From the NCBI RefSeq assembly GCF_030272615.1, contig NC_081414.1, positions 822,117,896 to 822,181,895 on the forward strand: DNA of 64,000 nucleotides, read 5' to 3'. A program made the translations under genes and the position numbers. Of this stretch, positions 45,001 through 56,609 are shown piece after piece; position 1 is the first letter of the stretch, and the number at the start of each line of letters is the position of its first letter. Origin of the DNA: Cryptomeria japonica. Lineage: Eukaryota; Streptophyta; Pinopsida; Cupressales; Cupressaceae. The notes beneath the pieces were generated by a model. The model was given only the letters and a program-made list of their open reading frames with translations, did not search any database and had not been told where the DNA came from.

Positions 45001-45528
45001 TAACACATACCGAACCTTCATAGTTTATGAGAAATTGTCTCTTGAGTTGATAAGATATTTTGTCCACAAAGTGTCATATATATCCCTGGATAGAGGCACT
45101 GGTCTGTTATTGATTCTTCAAGGTTTTGATCTGTATGCATTCAAAGTCCTTGATAGAAAAACATTCTTCCCAAATCCTATACGATCTGATCTATGCAAAT
45201 TTCATTTATGTCTTGAAAGCAATTTCATTTTCAATATACATTTACAATCATTTTCTTTTCAAAACATTCAGTTAAAGCACATAATAAAGCATAATTATAG
45301 AAAAACCATATGCCAGTTTTGCATTCGCTAACTATAAAGCTTAAATCCAATTTAAATAACTATTTTAGTGCTTGAAAGGGAGAGGTATACCCACCTAGGT
45401 TCAGTGGAGCCTTAAGAGCAGAGGGATTTGGTCTTCAACCATCCCTATTCATTGGCCAAAGCTAGTTGGATCAATTTAGGATTTGGTAAACCCTTAAGTT
45501 TTCCAAGATGTGGTTTTGGGCACCAACA
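42035..45528 (+). repeat. Probable long 5' LTR of Gypsy element J
   Basis: It starts TGTTAGAACCCTAAAATTTG, where G's reverse transcriptase is cut, and is preceded by CACTA. A suitable end is GGGCACCAACA at 45528, followed by primer-like TTGCAACTCTGTTCGGGAG. An alternative end is CACACAACA near 45643. No second copy is in the window, so the LTR call is provisional. The sequence is AT-rich without genes; a 199-bp tandem duplication lies inside. Confidence 0.45.
43832..44229. repeat. 199-bp tandem duplication
   Basis: Two adjacent, nearly identical 199-bp units: 43832-44030 and 44031-44229, each AAACATATTATTTCTTCCAT ... GATATTTTCACCC. Differences seen are single bases (TCAATATC/TCATTATC, ATGAAATA/ATGGAATA). 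Confidence 0.92.
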
Positions 45529-45830
45529 GATTGCAACTCTGTTCGGGAGTTGTCATACATAGTTTGACATTCACCTAGAAACTTTGGTGTCTTTTCATTG
45601 AATATTTGATAAGTTTTGTTTTCCCCATCCAAGTCACACAACAAATTGACAACTCTGTTGGGGAGTTGTTCAAAAGAAGTTTTCATAATCTTTGGTAGTT
45701 TTTTTCAGACTCTACTGGAGGGAGGATACAAGAAGATTAGTTAAGTTGGTAATATTTTCCTCTTAAGAGGTGGCAACTCTATATTAACAGTTTTTCAGTT
45801 GGTGACTCTACTAAGTTAGGAAACCTAGAG
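45529..45830 (+). promoter_or_regulatory. Cluster of primer-site-like sequences of element J
   Basis: Four variants of the plant Gypsy primer site TTGGCGACTCTGCTGGGG occur: TTGCAACTCTGTTCGGGAG (~45531), TTGACAACTCTGTTGGGGAG (~45648), TGGCAACTCTATATTAAC (~45772) and TTGGTGACTCTACTAAG (~45799). One is presumably the real site; the others look like local duplicates. Confidence 0.45.
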
Positions 45831-45893
45831 GGAAATGAGAATTCTTCCCTTTGATAGTAATAGGAAATCTATTACAAAATATCTCAAAATTGG

Positions 45894-46133
45894 TTGAGTA
45901 AACTATTATTTCCATTGGACAATAGGCCATTGGACCTTAGAAGATTATCATGTGAGATTGATGATATATTTTTACATTTTGCACAAGTTATACCAAAATT
46001 TTATGGTGAACATAATGAATCAACAAAGTGGCATTTAAAACTATTCTATTTGTTTATAGAAAACCATGACATTGATGATGAAGGATAGGTAATGATTCAA
46101 TTTGTGAGAACATTGAAAGATAGGGAAAGAGAG
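45894..46133 (+). pseudogene. Gypsy Gag of element J, 5' part (split by B)
   Basis: The open frame encodes a Gag core start (PKFYGEHNESTKWHLKLFYL ... FVRTLKDRERE) with a TAG near 46087. The same frame continues at 52864 after removal of B and one target copy, reaching WRDFEKLFFHMF, the typical end of a Gypsy Gag core. The start codon is uncertain. Confidence 0.7.
46129..46133. repeat. Target-site duplication of element B (left)
   Basis: GAGAG; the right flank 52859-52863 reads AAGAG (4 of 5 identical). Confidence 0.65.
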
Positions 46134-46926
46134 TGTTAGGATTCCCAAAGATACTGAGAGGGGGGGTGAATCAGCATCTGACTGGTATATTAATTTTCTT
46201 AACTTATAACATGAAAAACATATTAAAATTGTGTATTGGTAAAGCAAAAAAAATGCAAAAAATAAGAATAAGAACCACAACATGAAAAGCACACCATAAC
46301 ACAATATTTTAATGAGGAAACCAAGTGTGGGAAAAACCTCGGTGGGATTTGTGACCCATAATATTCGCTTACTAGCCAATAAGGGAATATTACTTCTTAC
46401 AATAGGGGCCTGCACATGCAGGAAGGCCAAGTGCCTAGGGCTCACTGCTCAGTTACAAGGGAAGTCACACTGACTTACAAAAATTGATTATACAAATCCA
46501 GTGTCTTGTACTACTTTAGATTAGCATCTACTATGCCAGATTCAGTACCGATTTAAGCTCTACTACATACATAAACCCTTAACCTATATTTCACATATTA
46601 GGTTTGCTATTATCTTCCCATACTTTGCCTATCACATCTTTTAAATGATCTACAATGATCTCATACATATATGAGTCATATTATAATCCACCATGTCGGC
46701 TTACAAAGATTTTACAATTAATTACAAAATATGTTTATACAAAATTCCTATCGGGTAGGGTGCCGATAATCTTCTTTTTCAAGTGTCGATGATTTGTATG
46801 TTGGTGTAGAGTCGTCGGTGCTGGTGCTTGTGTCTACCTACCAATGTCACCAAATCGTAAAGTTGCCATCAATGACAATACCTACAATCACCTACAATTT
46901 CTCATTGGAGTGTGCATTTGCCAACA
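46134..46926 (-). repeat. 3' LTR of element B
   Basis: 793 bp; top strand starts TGTTAGGATTCCC and ends TTTGCCAACA. TATA-like sequence on the minus strand near 46665-46675 (CTCATATATGTATGAG). Confidence 0.9.
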
Positions 46927-47256
46927 ATCTCCCCCTTTGGAATTGATGGCAACACTCATGAGAAAAATAAAAAAGTATCCAAAATGATGTCCAAAAAGAA
47001 TCTGCCAAGAATTTTTTTACCAAAACTGTGTTGTCAAAAATGTATGCTCCCCCTGAGCTGATGATGTCCTATTCTGATCATTTTTCTCATCACACTTCTC
47101 CCCCTTTAACATCAGTGACAAAGGTTGTCATTCGCTGTCAATGGAGTCCTATCTAGATTCTTGTAACCGGTGGGTTACAATCTGGAAAATATCTATCAAA
47201 ACAAAATTTAAACTGCCACTGAATCTTTTGTTGTCCTATAATGCCTCTTGTGTTCT
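46927..47256 (-). promoter_or_regulatory. Polypurine tract and 3' untranslated region of element B
   Basis: Minus-strand TCCAAAGGGGGAGAT abuts the LTR (46927-46941). A second purine run, AAAGGGGGAGAA, lies near 47097-47108. No gene otherwise. Confidence 0.7.
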
Positions 47257-50200
47257 CTAAACTATACCGGTGAGTATGTGCATTTTCTCTTCCGGTGTCT
47301 TAAGTTTAGGAACCACAGCCTTAGAAATTTCTTTTCTCAAAGAAATGAGGTAATCTAGTTTAGGACCAAGTTTACATTTTAAGCTCTTTACCTTATCCTT
47401 TATTTTCTCTTTGTCCTTCTCTAACTTCACAATTTTCTCTTCTAGATTTGCAATTTTCTTTTCTATCTCCAAAAATGAATCTGATGTACCTATCAGATTA
47501 TCAGCAATATTGTTAATCTCATCTTGTGTTTTTCTGATTTCCTTGTCTAGGTCTTTTGTTAGAATATTTGTTTTACAATTGTCTCTATATAGTTTCTTGA
47601 AATCAAAAATTGTCTCTCCTAGTTCTAGTAATAAGGTGTCCATTTTCTCCTTGTTCTTCTTCACAATTTCCTCAAAGAATTTCTCTTTTTCCTTAATCAT
47701 TATCTCCTTGAATGTGTCCTTATTTATTTGATCAACTATCAGAATGTTGTCGGTGATGAATTTAGACAATTTATCTAGTTGACCTAAAGAATCCTTATTA
47801 TTCACAATGCATTTTGGTGCTATCATTTTAAGAATGGGAATAGTGTCATCGATAGCCTTATAGGCTTGTGCATTGCACTCTATGATTTTCTTTATTGAAT
47901 CCAATAAGACCTCTGTTACATTTGTAGGTCAAAATTTTGCTATAGAAGTACCAGATGTCTGCCCAACTATTCTCACAATATCCATAATGCCAGTTGTAGT
48001 AATCACTTTGCTTGATTCGACCTCTGGTAGGTTAGACTTTGTTTGCACTTCTATTAGCAAAGGTTTGGGCTTTTCAATTTTAGTCAGTGACACTGTCTCT
48101 GTCTGAACTTGTGTCTCAACCTGTTCCTATTCTAGTTTCTCCATTTGTGTCTCAGAAGGTTTCTCAATAGTCATTTTCTCAGGTGTAGTTTTTGTTTGCA
48201 CTTCCAGTTTCTCAGTTTGTACCTCTGCATTGTCCATTGCCAGTTCTCTTGACTATTTTTGAGTTTTATCCACCGGTTTCTCTAATGGTTTACCAGTGGT
48301 GTCCTTTGTCGGTTGCTTTGTCTAAGTAGGTTTTTTTGTGCTTATATTTATAGTGTCATTAACCTCAACCTCAACATCTATAGTCAGTGACTCAGTAGTC
48401 ACATCTTTCTTTTTATCCTCAGTGGTTTCTCTGTCAACCACAACATTTACTTCCTGTGTGTCTATATTTATAGTGTACAAAATTTTGGACTTGGGATTTG
48501 TATTCTCTAGTGGATTCTCCATACTCTTAGTGGCTGATTGATTATCTATAGTTTCTACTGGTGGATTATCCGAAGGAGGTGGGGTTAAGTTTTCAGTTAT
48601 TTTTAGGCTTGGAGGTCCACCTACCTTACCTTTCCCCTTATCTCTATCTTTTTGATATACTCTGATGGTTTTAGGTCTTAGTAACTCTTCTTGTTTCTCT
48701 TTTTCAATAAAGAATATGTCCCATGCATCTGTTGTTTCTTCAGAGACTTCATTCACTCTACCTGCCATTAGTGCTACATGTCGGTGAGCGGTTGAAAACA
48801 CTGTCCGGATAGCCTCACTAATTAATTGTTCTGTTTCATCAGGTGAGTTAACTGGATGCACTGCAAGTAATTTTTTAATTTTTATCTTCTTGTCCAACTC
48901 AACAATAGCTACCCTTCTAGCTTCTAGTCTTCTATACAAATCAACTGGTATTTCATCAACAACTTCCATCAAAATTTTCTTGTAAATATCCAAGTGCAAA
49001 ATTACACCATTTTCAATGCTTTCTTTGTCATCTGTGGAGAATGTGTTATACAGTTTGCTGATATTTTTCAACTTACCATCCTCTATTATTTCACAAAGAA
49101 GTTTATCTAGTGGATAAATATCTTGTTTCATCTTCTTCTTCTTTTGAGTCATTTTCTTCACTGGAGGCCTAACTACCTGTTCCTTTTGTCTGGTTTTCTT
49201 GGGTGTAGGTGAGGGTGTCAGTGAGGGTTTTCTTTTCCTTTCTACCCTTTTGAATGCCACTAGTATAGCACTCCTAGAGGAAATTCCAACCGGTGAAAGA
49301 TGAGTTTCCGGTTGAAGTCCTTCCAACTCACTTTCCTTGATACTAGTTTGCTTTAAAACATCTTCCTTAAGTGCTCTTGCCTGACGGGTTCCTTTTCTTA
49401 CTATTTCTTCAACTTTCTTAACCCTTTTTCTTGACTGAATTCCACTTTCAATTGTTTCAGCATTGTCAAAGACTTTCTCAGAGGGTTCCTTTGGTGCTTC
49501 AAGGAGGGATTTTGCATAAGTTTCTATGATAGTATCATCTATTTTATAGCCCATTTTAGTTACCCAGATAGTTCTAGGGACAACTACCTCCATCCATATT
49601 TCATCCTTTTTAATTACAAAGCATACTTCCTTCTGATATTTATCTACAATTGCCTGTGACAATCTTATTCTTTTCTTCATTCAAGCTTTGAGTGCCTAAA
49701 AATATTTATTTAAGTTTTTCTCCCTGTTTTCTCCCATGTTGTTCAATAGATCCAATAGTTGCTTTCCTACTAGTATATCAAAGCCAAAATCTTTCTTACC
49801 AATATGGGGTACTTTCTTAGTAATATACAACATTAAGCATACAATTAAATTTCCAAATCTAAAGGTTCCTTTCTTGTCTCCCTTTATCTTCTTTAGATTG
49901 TCTATCAATTCATCTTTGAGCCATTCACACACATCTATTCTAGCATTGTTGTTAACCATATCATATGCACTTTTAATACATAGGATAGAATTTGAGTTCA
50001 ACCTATTTGCATGTGTATCCTTGTAGCCTAAAATCATACTAACAAACCTGAGATTGATGTCCTTTACATCATTTACCATTAGAGACCTTTTGTCAAAAGT
50101 TGCACCGATTAGATCCATCACTGTGTCATTTGAGACTCTTTTAATTCTGTTAGGTCTGCTACCGGTGGAAGGTAACCCTGTTACTGCTTTTACTGCTTCT

Positions 50201-50601
50201 GAGGTGATCTTATGGATGGAATCCAACCAAAATAATTCACCATGGACTCTTCTTATCACAATTCTTATAATATCCTTAGGAAAATTAGGAATGCTAAGAA
50301 TATCCACAAAACCTAGGGTTTCTATTATCTTGTGTTCAGACTTGACATTACCGTCTACATCACAAATCATAGTCCTATACATGTTTTTGATCTCATCATC
50401 ACCTAATTCCTCTATATGACAATGTATGTATATCCTAGGGTCTTCAGAATATACTACTCCCTTAGCAATTTGAGAAAATGCACCTATGCTATCATCTTTC
50501 TTTGCAATTTTGGGAACCAGTTTGAATACGGGTCTAGGGCACTTAATAACCTCAATCACATTAGGGTTTGCAATGAATTTAGGAGTGGAGGAGGATGGCA
50601 T
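47257..50601 (-). CDS. Unknown ~1115-codon reading frame of element B (several internal stops)
   Basis: Three open sections, 50601-49696 (301 aa), 49680-48322 (452 aa) and 47904-47257 (215 aa), lie in one frame. The first break is TAG then TGA 12 bases on, directly before an ATG (49680). Later stops are TAG at 48322, ~48254 and ~48128, and TGA near 47936. Section one looks globular (ELFWLDSIHKITSEAVKAVT, DVCEWLKDELIDNLKKIK). Section two has a basic Lys/Arg-rich centre (KKTRQKEQVVRPPVKKMTQK) and acidic Thr/Glu/Val-rich end. Section three is an uninterrupted coiled coil. I see no transmembrane segment or signal peptide. Copy A has the same order. Envelope-like or plant-transposon-protein ORFs are the nearest idea, not shown. 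It may be two to three proteins. Confidence 0.65.
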
Positions 50602-50929
50602 AGTTATAAATACCTCAATCTACCTTAGGGATGAGTGCTTTGATGAACTACTTCACTTCTTCGCTAAGGATGCCTTTGCTTGGGAATTTTCGCGCTCTCA
50701 AAGATTTGAATGCTCGGTGAATAAAAAGGAGCCAAAACACTTGCTTTATAATGCTATTTTGTCCAACTACCATTTTTAATGCTTGTTAGTTAAGTCACAA
50801 CTTAACTCATCTACGGGTATAGAAGTAATTTCAACTTCTCATCATCAACTGAGGGAATAATAGCATTTTTTTCATTTTGTTGCTAAACCCTCAAAGGATT
50901 TTCCTTCAGTTAGATGAAGAGTCTCCTGC
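50602..50929 (-). other. Spacer between gag and long frame in element B
   Basis: About 330 bases without a believable gene. Gag's C-terminal reading (short acidic 'PPAGDSSSN' end) stops near 50915; the next ATG is 50601. Confidence 0.5.
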
Positions 50930-52064
50930 GGGTGGAGTGTTAGTTTATTCTGCCAGTGGAGGAGTATTTCCATCAACATTCTGATCTGACTTTCTGATCC
51001 ATTGTTTTGATAATTCTTGCTTTACCTCTTCAACCTTTTGTTTACCTTTCAAGATGGGACCTTTGTTATTTGCCGGTGATGCCTTCTACAAAATTTTGTG
51101 TCCAATCTTGTTGCAAGCATAACAAGTCACATTGTTTTTCTAAATAACTTTCCCATATCCTTTGCCAGTATGTGTTCTACATTGATTAGATAGGTGTCCA
51201 AATCTTCCACAAACATAACATCTTACATTCATTTTGCAATTTTCTAAATTATGACCAACTTTGTTGCATTTAGAACATTGACCGGTGGGTGTATTAGTGT
51301 TTTGATAATTTCTAGATCTACACTGATTTTCTCTATGACCATACTTGTTACAATTAAAGCATTTCCTGTTAAATTTGTAAGCAGTAGTTTGTCTTACCGA
51401 TTTGCTATGATCATTTTTCTTTGCAGTACCAGAGCTTTCACCAATTTCAAAGCCAAGGCCATTTGTATCACCATTGGGTTTCTGATTCTTCAGCATGTCA
51501 TCAAGTTTCTCTTAACTTTTCTTGAATTTCTCTTTGTGTTGATTCGCAGTAGCCAATTCATTTTCCAAGAAGTCCTTTTGTCTCATGAGTTCAGTTTTAT
51601 CATGTTCTAAGTGAATTAAATGTCTTTAGCATATCATTCTCATGACTGAGTCTTAAATTTTTATTTGTAGCATCATTGATTCTTCTAGTCAAGTCATCTT
51701 CATTTTTCTTTCTATCTTCAATTTCTTTACAAAACCTCATAGTCATATCTTGCATCTCATTCTTTGTTGTTCTGATTTCTTGTCTTAGCTTGTTTACCAA
51801 ATCATTGAGAGTTTCCTTTTCGTCATTGTCATTCTGCATCTTTTCATAGATTTCTCTTCTCTTGTTCCTTGCAATAGTAAAATTCTCTTGAAGTGCTTGA
51901 ATGATATCCTGAGCAGCCATTAGATCATCTTCAAGTTTGATATTCTTCACCTTTTCTGCATCATAGTCTGAAAGAACTATTTCCAATTGCTTTCTCAAGT
52001 TTTCCATGTCTACCGGTGTCAAGATCTTCCTCAAGCTGTTAGGCTTTTGAAAATAGTGGACCAA
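50915..52064 (-). pseudogene. Gag of element B: coiled coil and four zinc knuckles, one frame break
   Basis: 52064-51600 (154 aa) is a highly charged coiled coil beginning almost at the primer site, with no classical N-terminal Copia Gag core. A stop and frame change follow near 51600. The next section, 51496-51140, carries CFNCNKYGHRENQC, CSKCNKVGHNLENC and CYVCGRFGHLSNQC, all intact. A TAG then precedes a fourth, CYACNKIGH, with its last part deleted. Four tandem knuckles are unusual for a Copia Gag, which normally has one. Role: RNA binding and packaging. The same four positions occur in copy A. Confidence 0.75.
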
Positions 52065-52076
52065 GATCTAATACCA
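52065..52076 (-). promoter_or_regulatory. Primer-binding site of element B
   Basis: Minus-strand TGGTATTAGATC, two mismatches from the initiator-Met Copia site TGGTATCAGAGC, two bases inside the LTR end. Confidence 0.8.
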
Positions 52077-52078
52077 AT

Positions 52079-52858
52079 TGTTAGGATTCCCAAAGATACT
52101 GAGAAGGGGGGGTGAATTAGTATCTAACCGGTATATTAATTTTCTTAACTTATAATATGAAAAACATATTAAAACTATGTACTAGTAAAGCAGAAATAAT
52201 GCAACAAATAAGAACAAGAACCACAACATGAAAAACACACCATAACACAATATTTTAACAAGGAAACCTAGTGTGGGAAAAATCTCGGTGGGATTTGTGA
52301 CCCACAATATTCACTTACTGGCCAATAAGGGAATATTACTTCTTACAATAGGGGCTTGCACATGTAAGAAGGCCAAGTGCCTAGAGCTCACTGCTCAGTT
52401 ACAAAGGAAGTCACACTGACTTACAAAAATGGATTATGCAAATCTAATGTCTTGTACTGCTTCATATTAGCATCTGCTATGCCAGATTCAATACCAGTTT
52501 AAGCTCTGCTACATACATAAACCCTTAACCTATAATTCACATATTAGGTTTGCTATTATCTTCCCATACTTTGCCTATCACATCTTTTAAATGATCTACA
52601 ATGATCTCATACATATATGAGTCATATTATAATCCACCATGTCGGCTTACAAATAATTTACAATTAATTACAAAATATGTTTATACAAAATTCCTGTCGA
52701 CCAGGGTGTCGGTAATCTTCTTTTTTGAGTGTCGGTAATCTATATGCTGGTGTTGATGCCTGTGTCTTCCTACCAATATCATCAGATTATAAGGTTTCCA
52801 TCAATGAAAATACCTACAATCACCTATAATTTCTCATTGGAGTGTGCATTTGCCAACA
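52079..52858 (-). repeat. 5' LTR of element B
   Basis: 780 bp; same ends as 46134-46926. Flanked on the right by AAGAG. Confidence 0.9.
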
Positions 52859-52863
52859 AAGAG

Positions 52864-54430
52864 GAGTACGATTGATTACCCATGTAGTGCCTTTCATCAT
52901 GGAGGGATTTCGAGAAATTGTTTTTTCATATGTTTCATGATGGAGGTGAGGAAGAGGATGACATATACTATGAGCTTGATGGAAACCAGATTTACACTAT
53001 GGAGGAAGAATCTTGCATTTCTCCTCTAGAAACATTTCTTGACATAGAGAAATAGGAAGATGAATCTGCAAATTATGTGTGAGGATTTTTAGTATATACG
53101 CAAAAATACCTTTAAACATCAAGCCCTCATTGTTAGAAAAAATGCAGGAGTTGGGGATTTATCATGATCCTCAGGTAAGGTTCCTACTTGAAATTATATA
53201 TGAAAGCATGTTAGAGGAAGAATATAGTGATGATCCATTTTCAAATAGTGAAGAAACTATGGATTTAAATATCCAAGAATCCATACGCGTAGAAGAAAAT
53301 ATAAATAATAAAGAGGAAACATTTCTTAGTACAGAGGAAATTTCTTATCTATTAGAAAATGAATATGAAAGGTATGCTCAGAAAAATGGTCCAAAATTTT
53401 TTCAAATGAAGCAAACTAATGGATTAAGGCACATTCAGGGTGTGTTTGATGAAGTAAGTGATGATTCCTAGGAGAATATGTCAAAGGAATTCATACATGG
53501 TGATGAGTATAATAGGGATGTGTGTCTGGAAATATTTTTTCAAATCTTCAGTACAACAAATCTTCAGAGGAAATTGAAGATAGGTTTCCAAGATATGAAT
53601 TCCTTTCTAATCCATTTTGTGAAATAGATATACATACATTTTATGCACAGGAGGATGTCTCTGTAGAGGACATTTGTGAAGACATTATTCCAAAAGATAA
53701 AACATGAGATCAACCACACAAGAGTTTTCATGAAGGTATGCATAACTTTTATACTCATCCATTGTGTGGAGAAGTAGAAGAAAATACGCATGAAAATAAT
53801 TTAGTAAAAGTAGTATACACAGAGACTATAAAAGAGAATATGACAATACTGTGCGGTAAGTAGGATGAAATATTTTTGTAAAATAGTCATGAGGATAATA
53901 TATGCCCAAATCTATTATATGATAAAAGTGAAGTATTTCCTCAAAGTTTGGATAATACTCCGAGAGAAGGGAATTATAAAGAAAACCTACCACAAAGGTT
54001 CTCTCTCAAAAATAATATCAATTTTTTTTTAATTTTTTACTATGATAAAATGATATGTGAAAAGGGTTCCTATGTGTAAAACATTTGGAATGCTACATCA
54101 AGGGTTGTGCAGAGCCTAATGTGGATATTTCATTGGGAGATCCAAATATTTTTCAAGGAAGAGGAAGTGGAGAGACTTTTATTTTCCCTCCAAATAATAT
54201 TGCACAGTTGGAAAATACATTTCAAGGTAAAAAGGATATTCAAATTTATGATTTTAAAATCCTCTGTGAAAATTACACCCATGTAAAAATTATGTATAGT
54301 GAGGTTCATTTATTTTCTTCAAGAAAGGAGGCATATGATGAAACATTAGGGTTTTAATTTGAATGCAAAGAGCAATGGAAAGATGAGTATAAGGTTAAAA
54401 TGATAAAACATAATTTGCACCAAGATGTGA
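52864..54430 (+). pseudogene. Gypsy element J: Gag 3' part and downstream remnants
   Basis: The gag frame runs in after B with stops at 52872 and 52884, then WRDFEKLFFHMF and an acidic segment. A separate open section at 53079-53471 (130 aa, acidic, LLEKMQELGIYHDPQVRFLL) and one at 54085-54357 (90 aa) look like further pieces of the post-gag polyprotein, separated by many stops and shifts. No protease or polymerase motif is identifiable. It ends where K's LTR remnant begins. Confidence 0.5.
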
Positions 54431-54498
54431 GTGTAATTACTAATTCACTCCCCCTCTCAGTACCTGTTAGGGTACTTTTTGTTCATCATTATTCATCA
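54431..54498 (+). repeat. 3' end of the 5' LTR of Copia element K
   Basis: Only the last ~70 bp are recognisable: ATTCACTCCCCCTCTCAGTA ... CATTATTCATCA, followed by the primer site. The shared ATTCACYCCCCTCTCAGTA block links it to the A/B LTR family. The upstream part is missing or not recognised. Confidence 0.55.
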
Positions 54499-54500
54499 AT

Positions 54501-54512
54501 TGGTATCAGAGC
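54501..54512 (+). promoter_or_regulatory. Primer-binding site of element K
   Basis: TGGTATCAGAGC, a perfect initiator-Met tRNA primer site. Confidence 0.9.
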
Positions 54513-54569
54513 AACTCTAGGTCCCCGGTGATATAAGCTTAACCGCTTGAGGTAAAAGATCCTGCTTTA

Positions 54570-55786
54570 ATGATGAAGAGGGAAGGTCCTAATTTCAATA
54601 GAGATAACTTCAAAATATGGAAGGATATAATGAAATCTATATCAAGAGTTTGGGTGCTCAACACTGGAGCTATGTTGAGAATGTCTATGTAATCCCCATT
54701 GACACTCTAACTGATGATCAAAAAAGAGAGATTCAAGAAAATGGGCAAGTTATGGAAGACCTTATTAGTAGTTTGTCCGATATTGAGTTCATTGATGTAC
54801 AAGATAAGGAAACTCCTAAGGATGTATGGGACACATTGGAAACTATTTATGGCAGTGATGAGCATGTCAAGCAAGGTAAGGAAAAGAGCCTTAGAGAAAA
54901 AATTGAAGATATGAGGATGGTTGAAGGTGAAACCATTCAACAATATGGCATAATGATCAAGAATGTGGTTGGAGATATCAAGTGCACTGGTGGAATAATT
55001 GAAGATGCCATCATTGTTAGTAAATTTTTGAGATCATTGTTACCGGTCTATGCAATTAGAGTTGTTGCTATTTAGGAGCTAAGGTCTATTGACAAAACCA
55101 AGGTATCCTTAGACTCTATCATTACAAAATTGATTGCATATGAGTTGAATAGCTATGATGGTAGTGTTAAAAAAACTGAGTCAACCTTTAGAGCATCTGT
55201 TGCACCAACCAGAAAAGGAAAAGAAGTAAGTACCAGTTATGAATCCATGCAAAGTAGAGGTATGGATGATGAAGAGATTTTGATGGAGTTCATAGCTCTT
55301 CTTGCCAAGCAACTTCCAAAAGGCACTAAAAAATGCAAAGGTAAGATTCCTTTAAAATGTTTTTCTTGCAATAAGATGGGACATATAGCTGTTAACTGTC
55401 CTAACAATGACAATAAGGATAAACCAAAGAGGTTTAGAAAGTATAAAGGAGAAAATAGAAGAAATTGTCTTGTTGCAGTGGATGAAGGTGTTGCTGATAA
55501 AGAATCTGAGGATGAAGAGAATGAGGACATAGTGTTTGTAGTTGTAAAGGAAGAAGTGTCTGACAAGAGAGCACTTGTCACTCGCATTGATAACTCTAAT
55601 GAGTGGATTATTGATAGTGGTTGTTCTCACCACATGACTAGTGATCGGGGAAAGTTTCTATCTCTAGAAGAATATGATGGAGGCATTGTCATATTTGGAA
55701 ATGATGCACCATGCTTGGTAAAAGGAAAAGGATCCATTTCACTGATGGAAACACTAGTACATTTGGGTCTAATTTCCAATGGCTAA
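54570..55786 (+). pseudogene. Copia Gag and protease of element K
   Basis: Gag begins near ATG 54570/54573 (MKREGPNFNRDNFKIWKD), shifts frame, and runs from about 54617 to a TAG at 55073. It then continues in the same frame through a knuckle CFSCNKMGHIAVNC (about 55360-55400) to the protease start WIIDSGCSHHMTSD (about 55603-55645), whose D-S-G is intact. The sequence stops making Copia sense near 55786, before the integrase. Compared with G it is much less damaged. A related complete element could mobilise the A/B family, given the shared LTR-end block; this is an inference. Confidence 0.8.
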
Positions 55787-56079
55787 TTGGTAGATTTGTG
55801 ACGACCACACGTTGGACTTCCGGCCAACTTTACCATCGAAAACTCATCGTCGGGCTTCTCAACGATGCCATTTGTGTTGGTCATCCAATGATGTAATGAA
55901 CTCATCCGACGATGGCTATGTTTGCACCGCTCACCACAAATATCAGTGGATATTCATCGGATTTCCAATAGATGCTATGATTACTCCTTGATGATCGTCC
56001 GACATGGAAGTGACATAGAATATACAACATCCTTGTCAGACGTTTCATTAGTTATCATCAGAATTTTGATGGCGAGAGA
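55787..56079. other. Unassigned segment between K and the DRM palindromes
   Basis: Contains several CATCGGACG/CGTCCGAC-like words (55830, 55905, 55955, 56000, 56035), unlike its surroundings. Could be the terminal region of a DNA transposon. The GGCTTTGCCATC word at its right edge recurs, inverted, at 58308 and 61000. Confidence 0.35.
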
Positions 56080-56609
56080 TGATGTGGGCCAAACGGCTTT
56101 GCCATCAGTGAATGAAAGAATTGAACAAGTTCTATTTTTAAAAATTTCATTAAACATTTATTATTTATTTGATTCAATTTTATTTGCAAAAAATGATTAT
56201 CAATGATGTTTCCTTTCTCCAAGAATTATCTAGGATCTTTCTGTCAGATAATATGTAACATCGAATGACTAAATCTTTTCTTTAAAAATGCTTATTTTAT
56301 TTAATTATTATCTGAGCGTGAATTAAAATTTATATATGTATGGAAGTAGAACATACAAGCTTTAGAGTCATGTGAAAGCAAATTTCCTAAAAGAAAGCAA
56401 GCAGGCATTATCTTGAATGACATGGAAACAAGCTCATTAGCTTCCTAGAAGAGAGAAATTGGAGAAAAGTAGAGGAAAGTGTTAAAGGGTGATAAATAGA
56501 TAGAGAGTATGCAATACAAACAAACAATGTTTGGAGTGTGTGATGCGATGTCTCTAATTTATGTCCAGAGGGACTAACTAGTTTTGGAGTTCCTGCGAAA
56601 CCTATTGGG

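Larger units (their letters stand above)
46134..52858 (-). mobile_element. Complete non-autonomous Copia-like element B (minus strand)
   Basis: 6725 bp: 5' LTR (52858-52079), initiator-Met-type primer site, gag with coiled coil and four zinc knuckles, a ~1115-codon unknown frame, polypurine tract and 3' LTR (46926-46134). No protease, integrase or reverse transcriptase motif is visible. It lies within J's gag, whose frame is restored by its removal. It is the intact reference for copy A. LTRs differ at scattered sites and by about 13 bp in length. Confidence 0.9.

Noticed and set aside
47257-50601. Retroviral-type envelope protein
   Set aside because: No signal peptide or membrane-spanning segment is visible; the frame is basic and coiled-coil, so I call it unknown.
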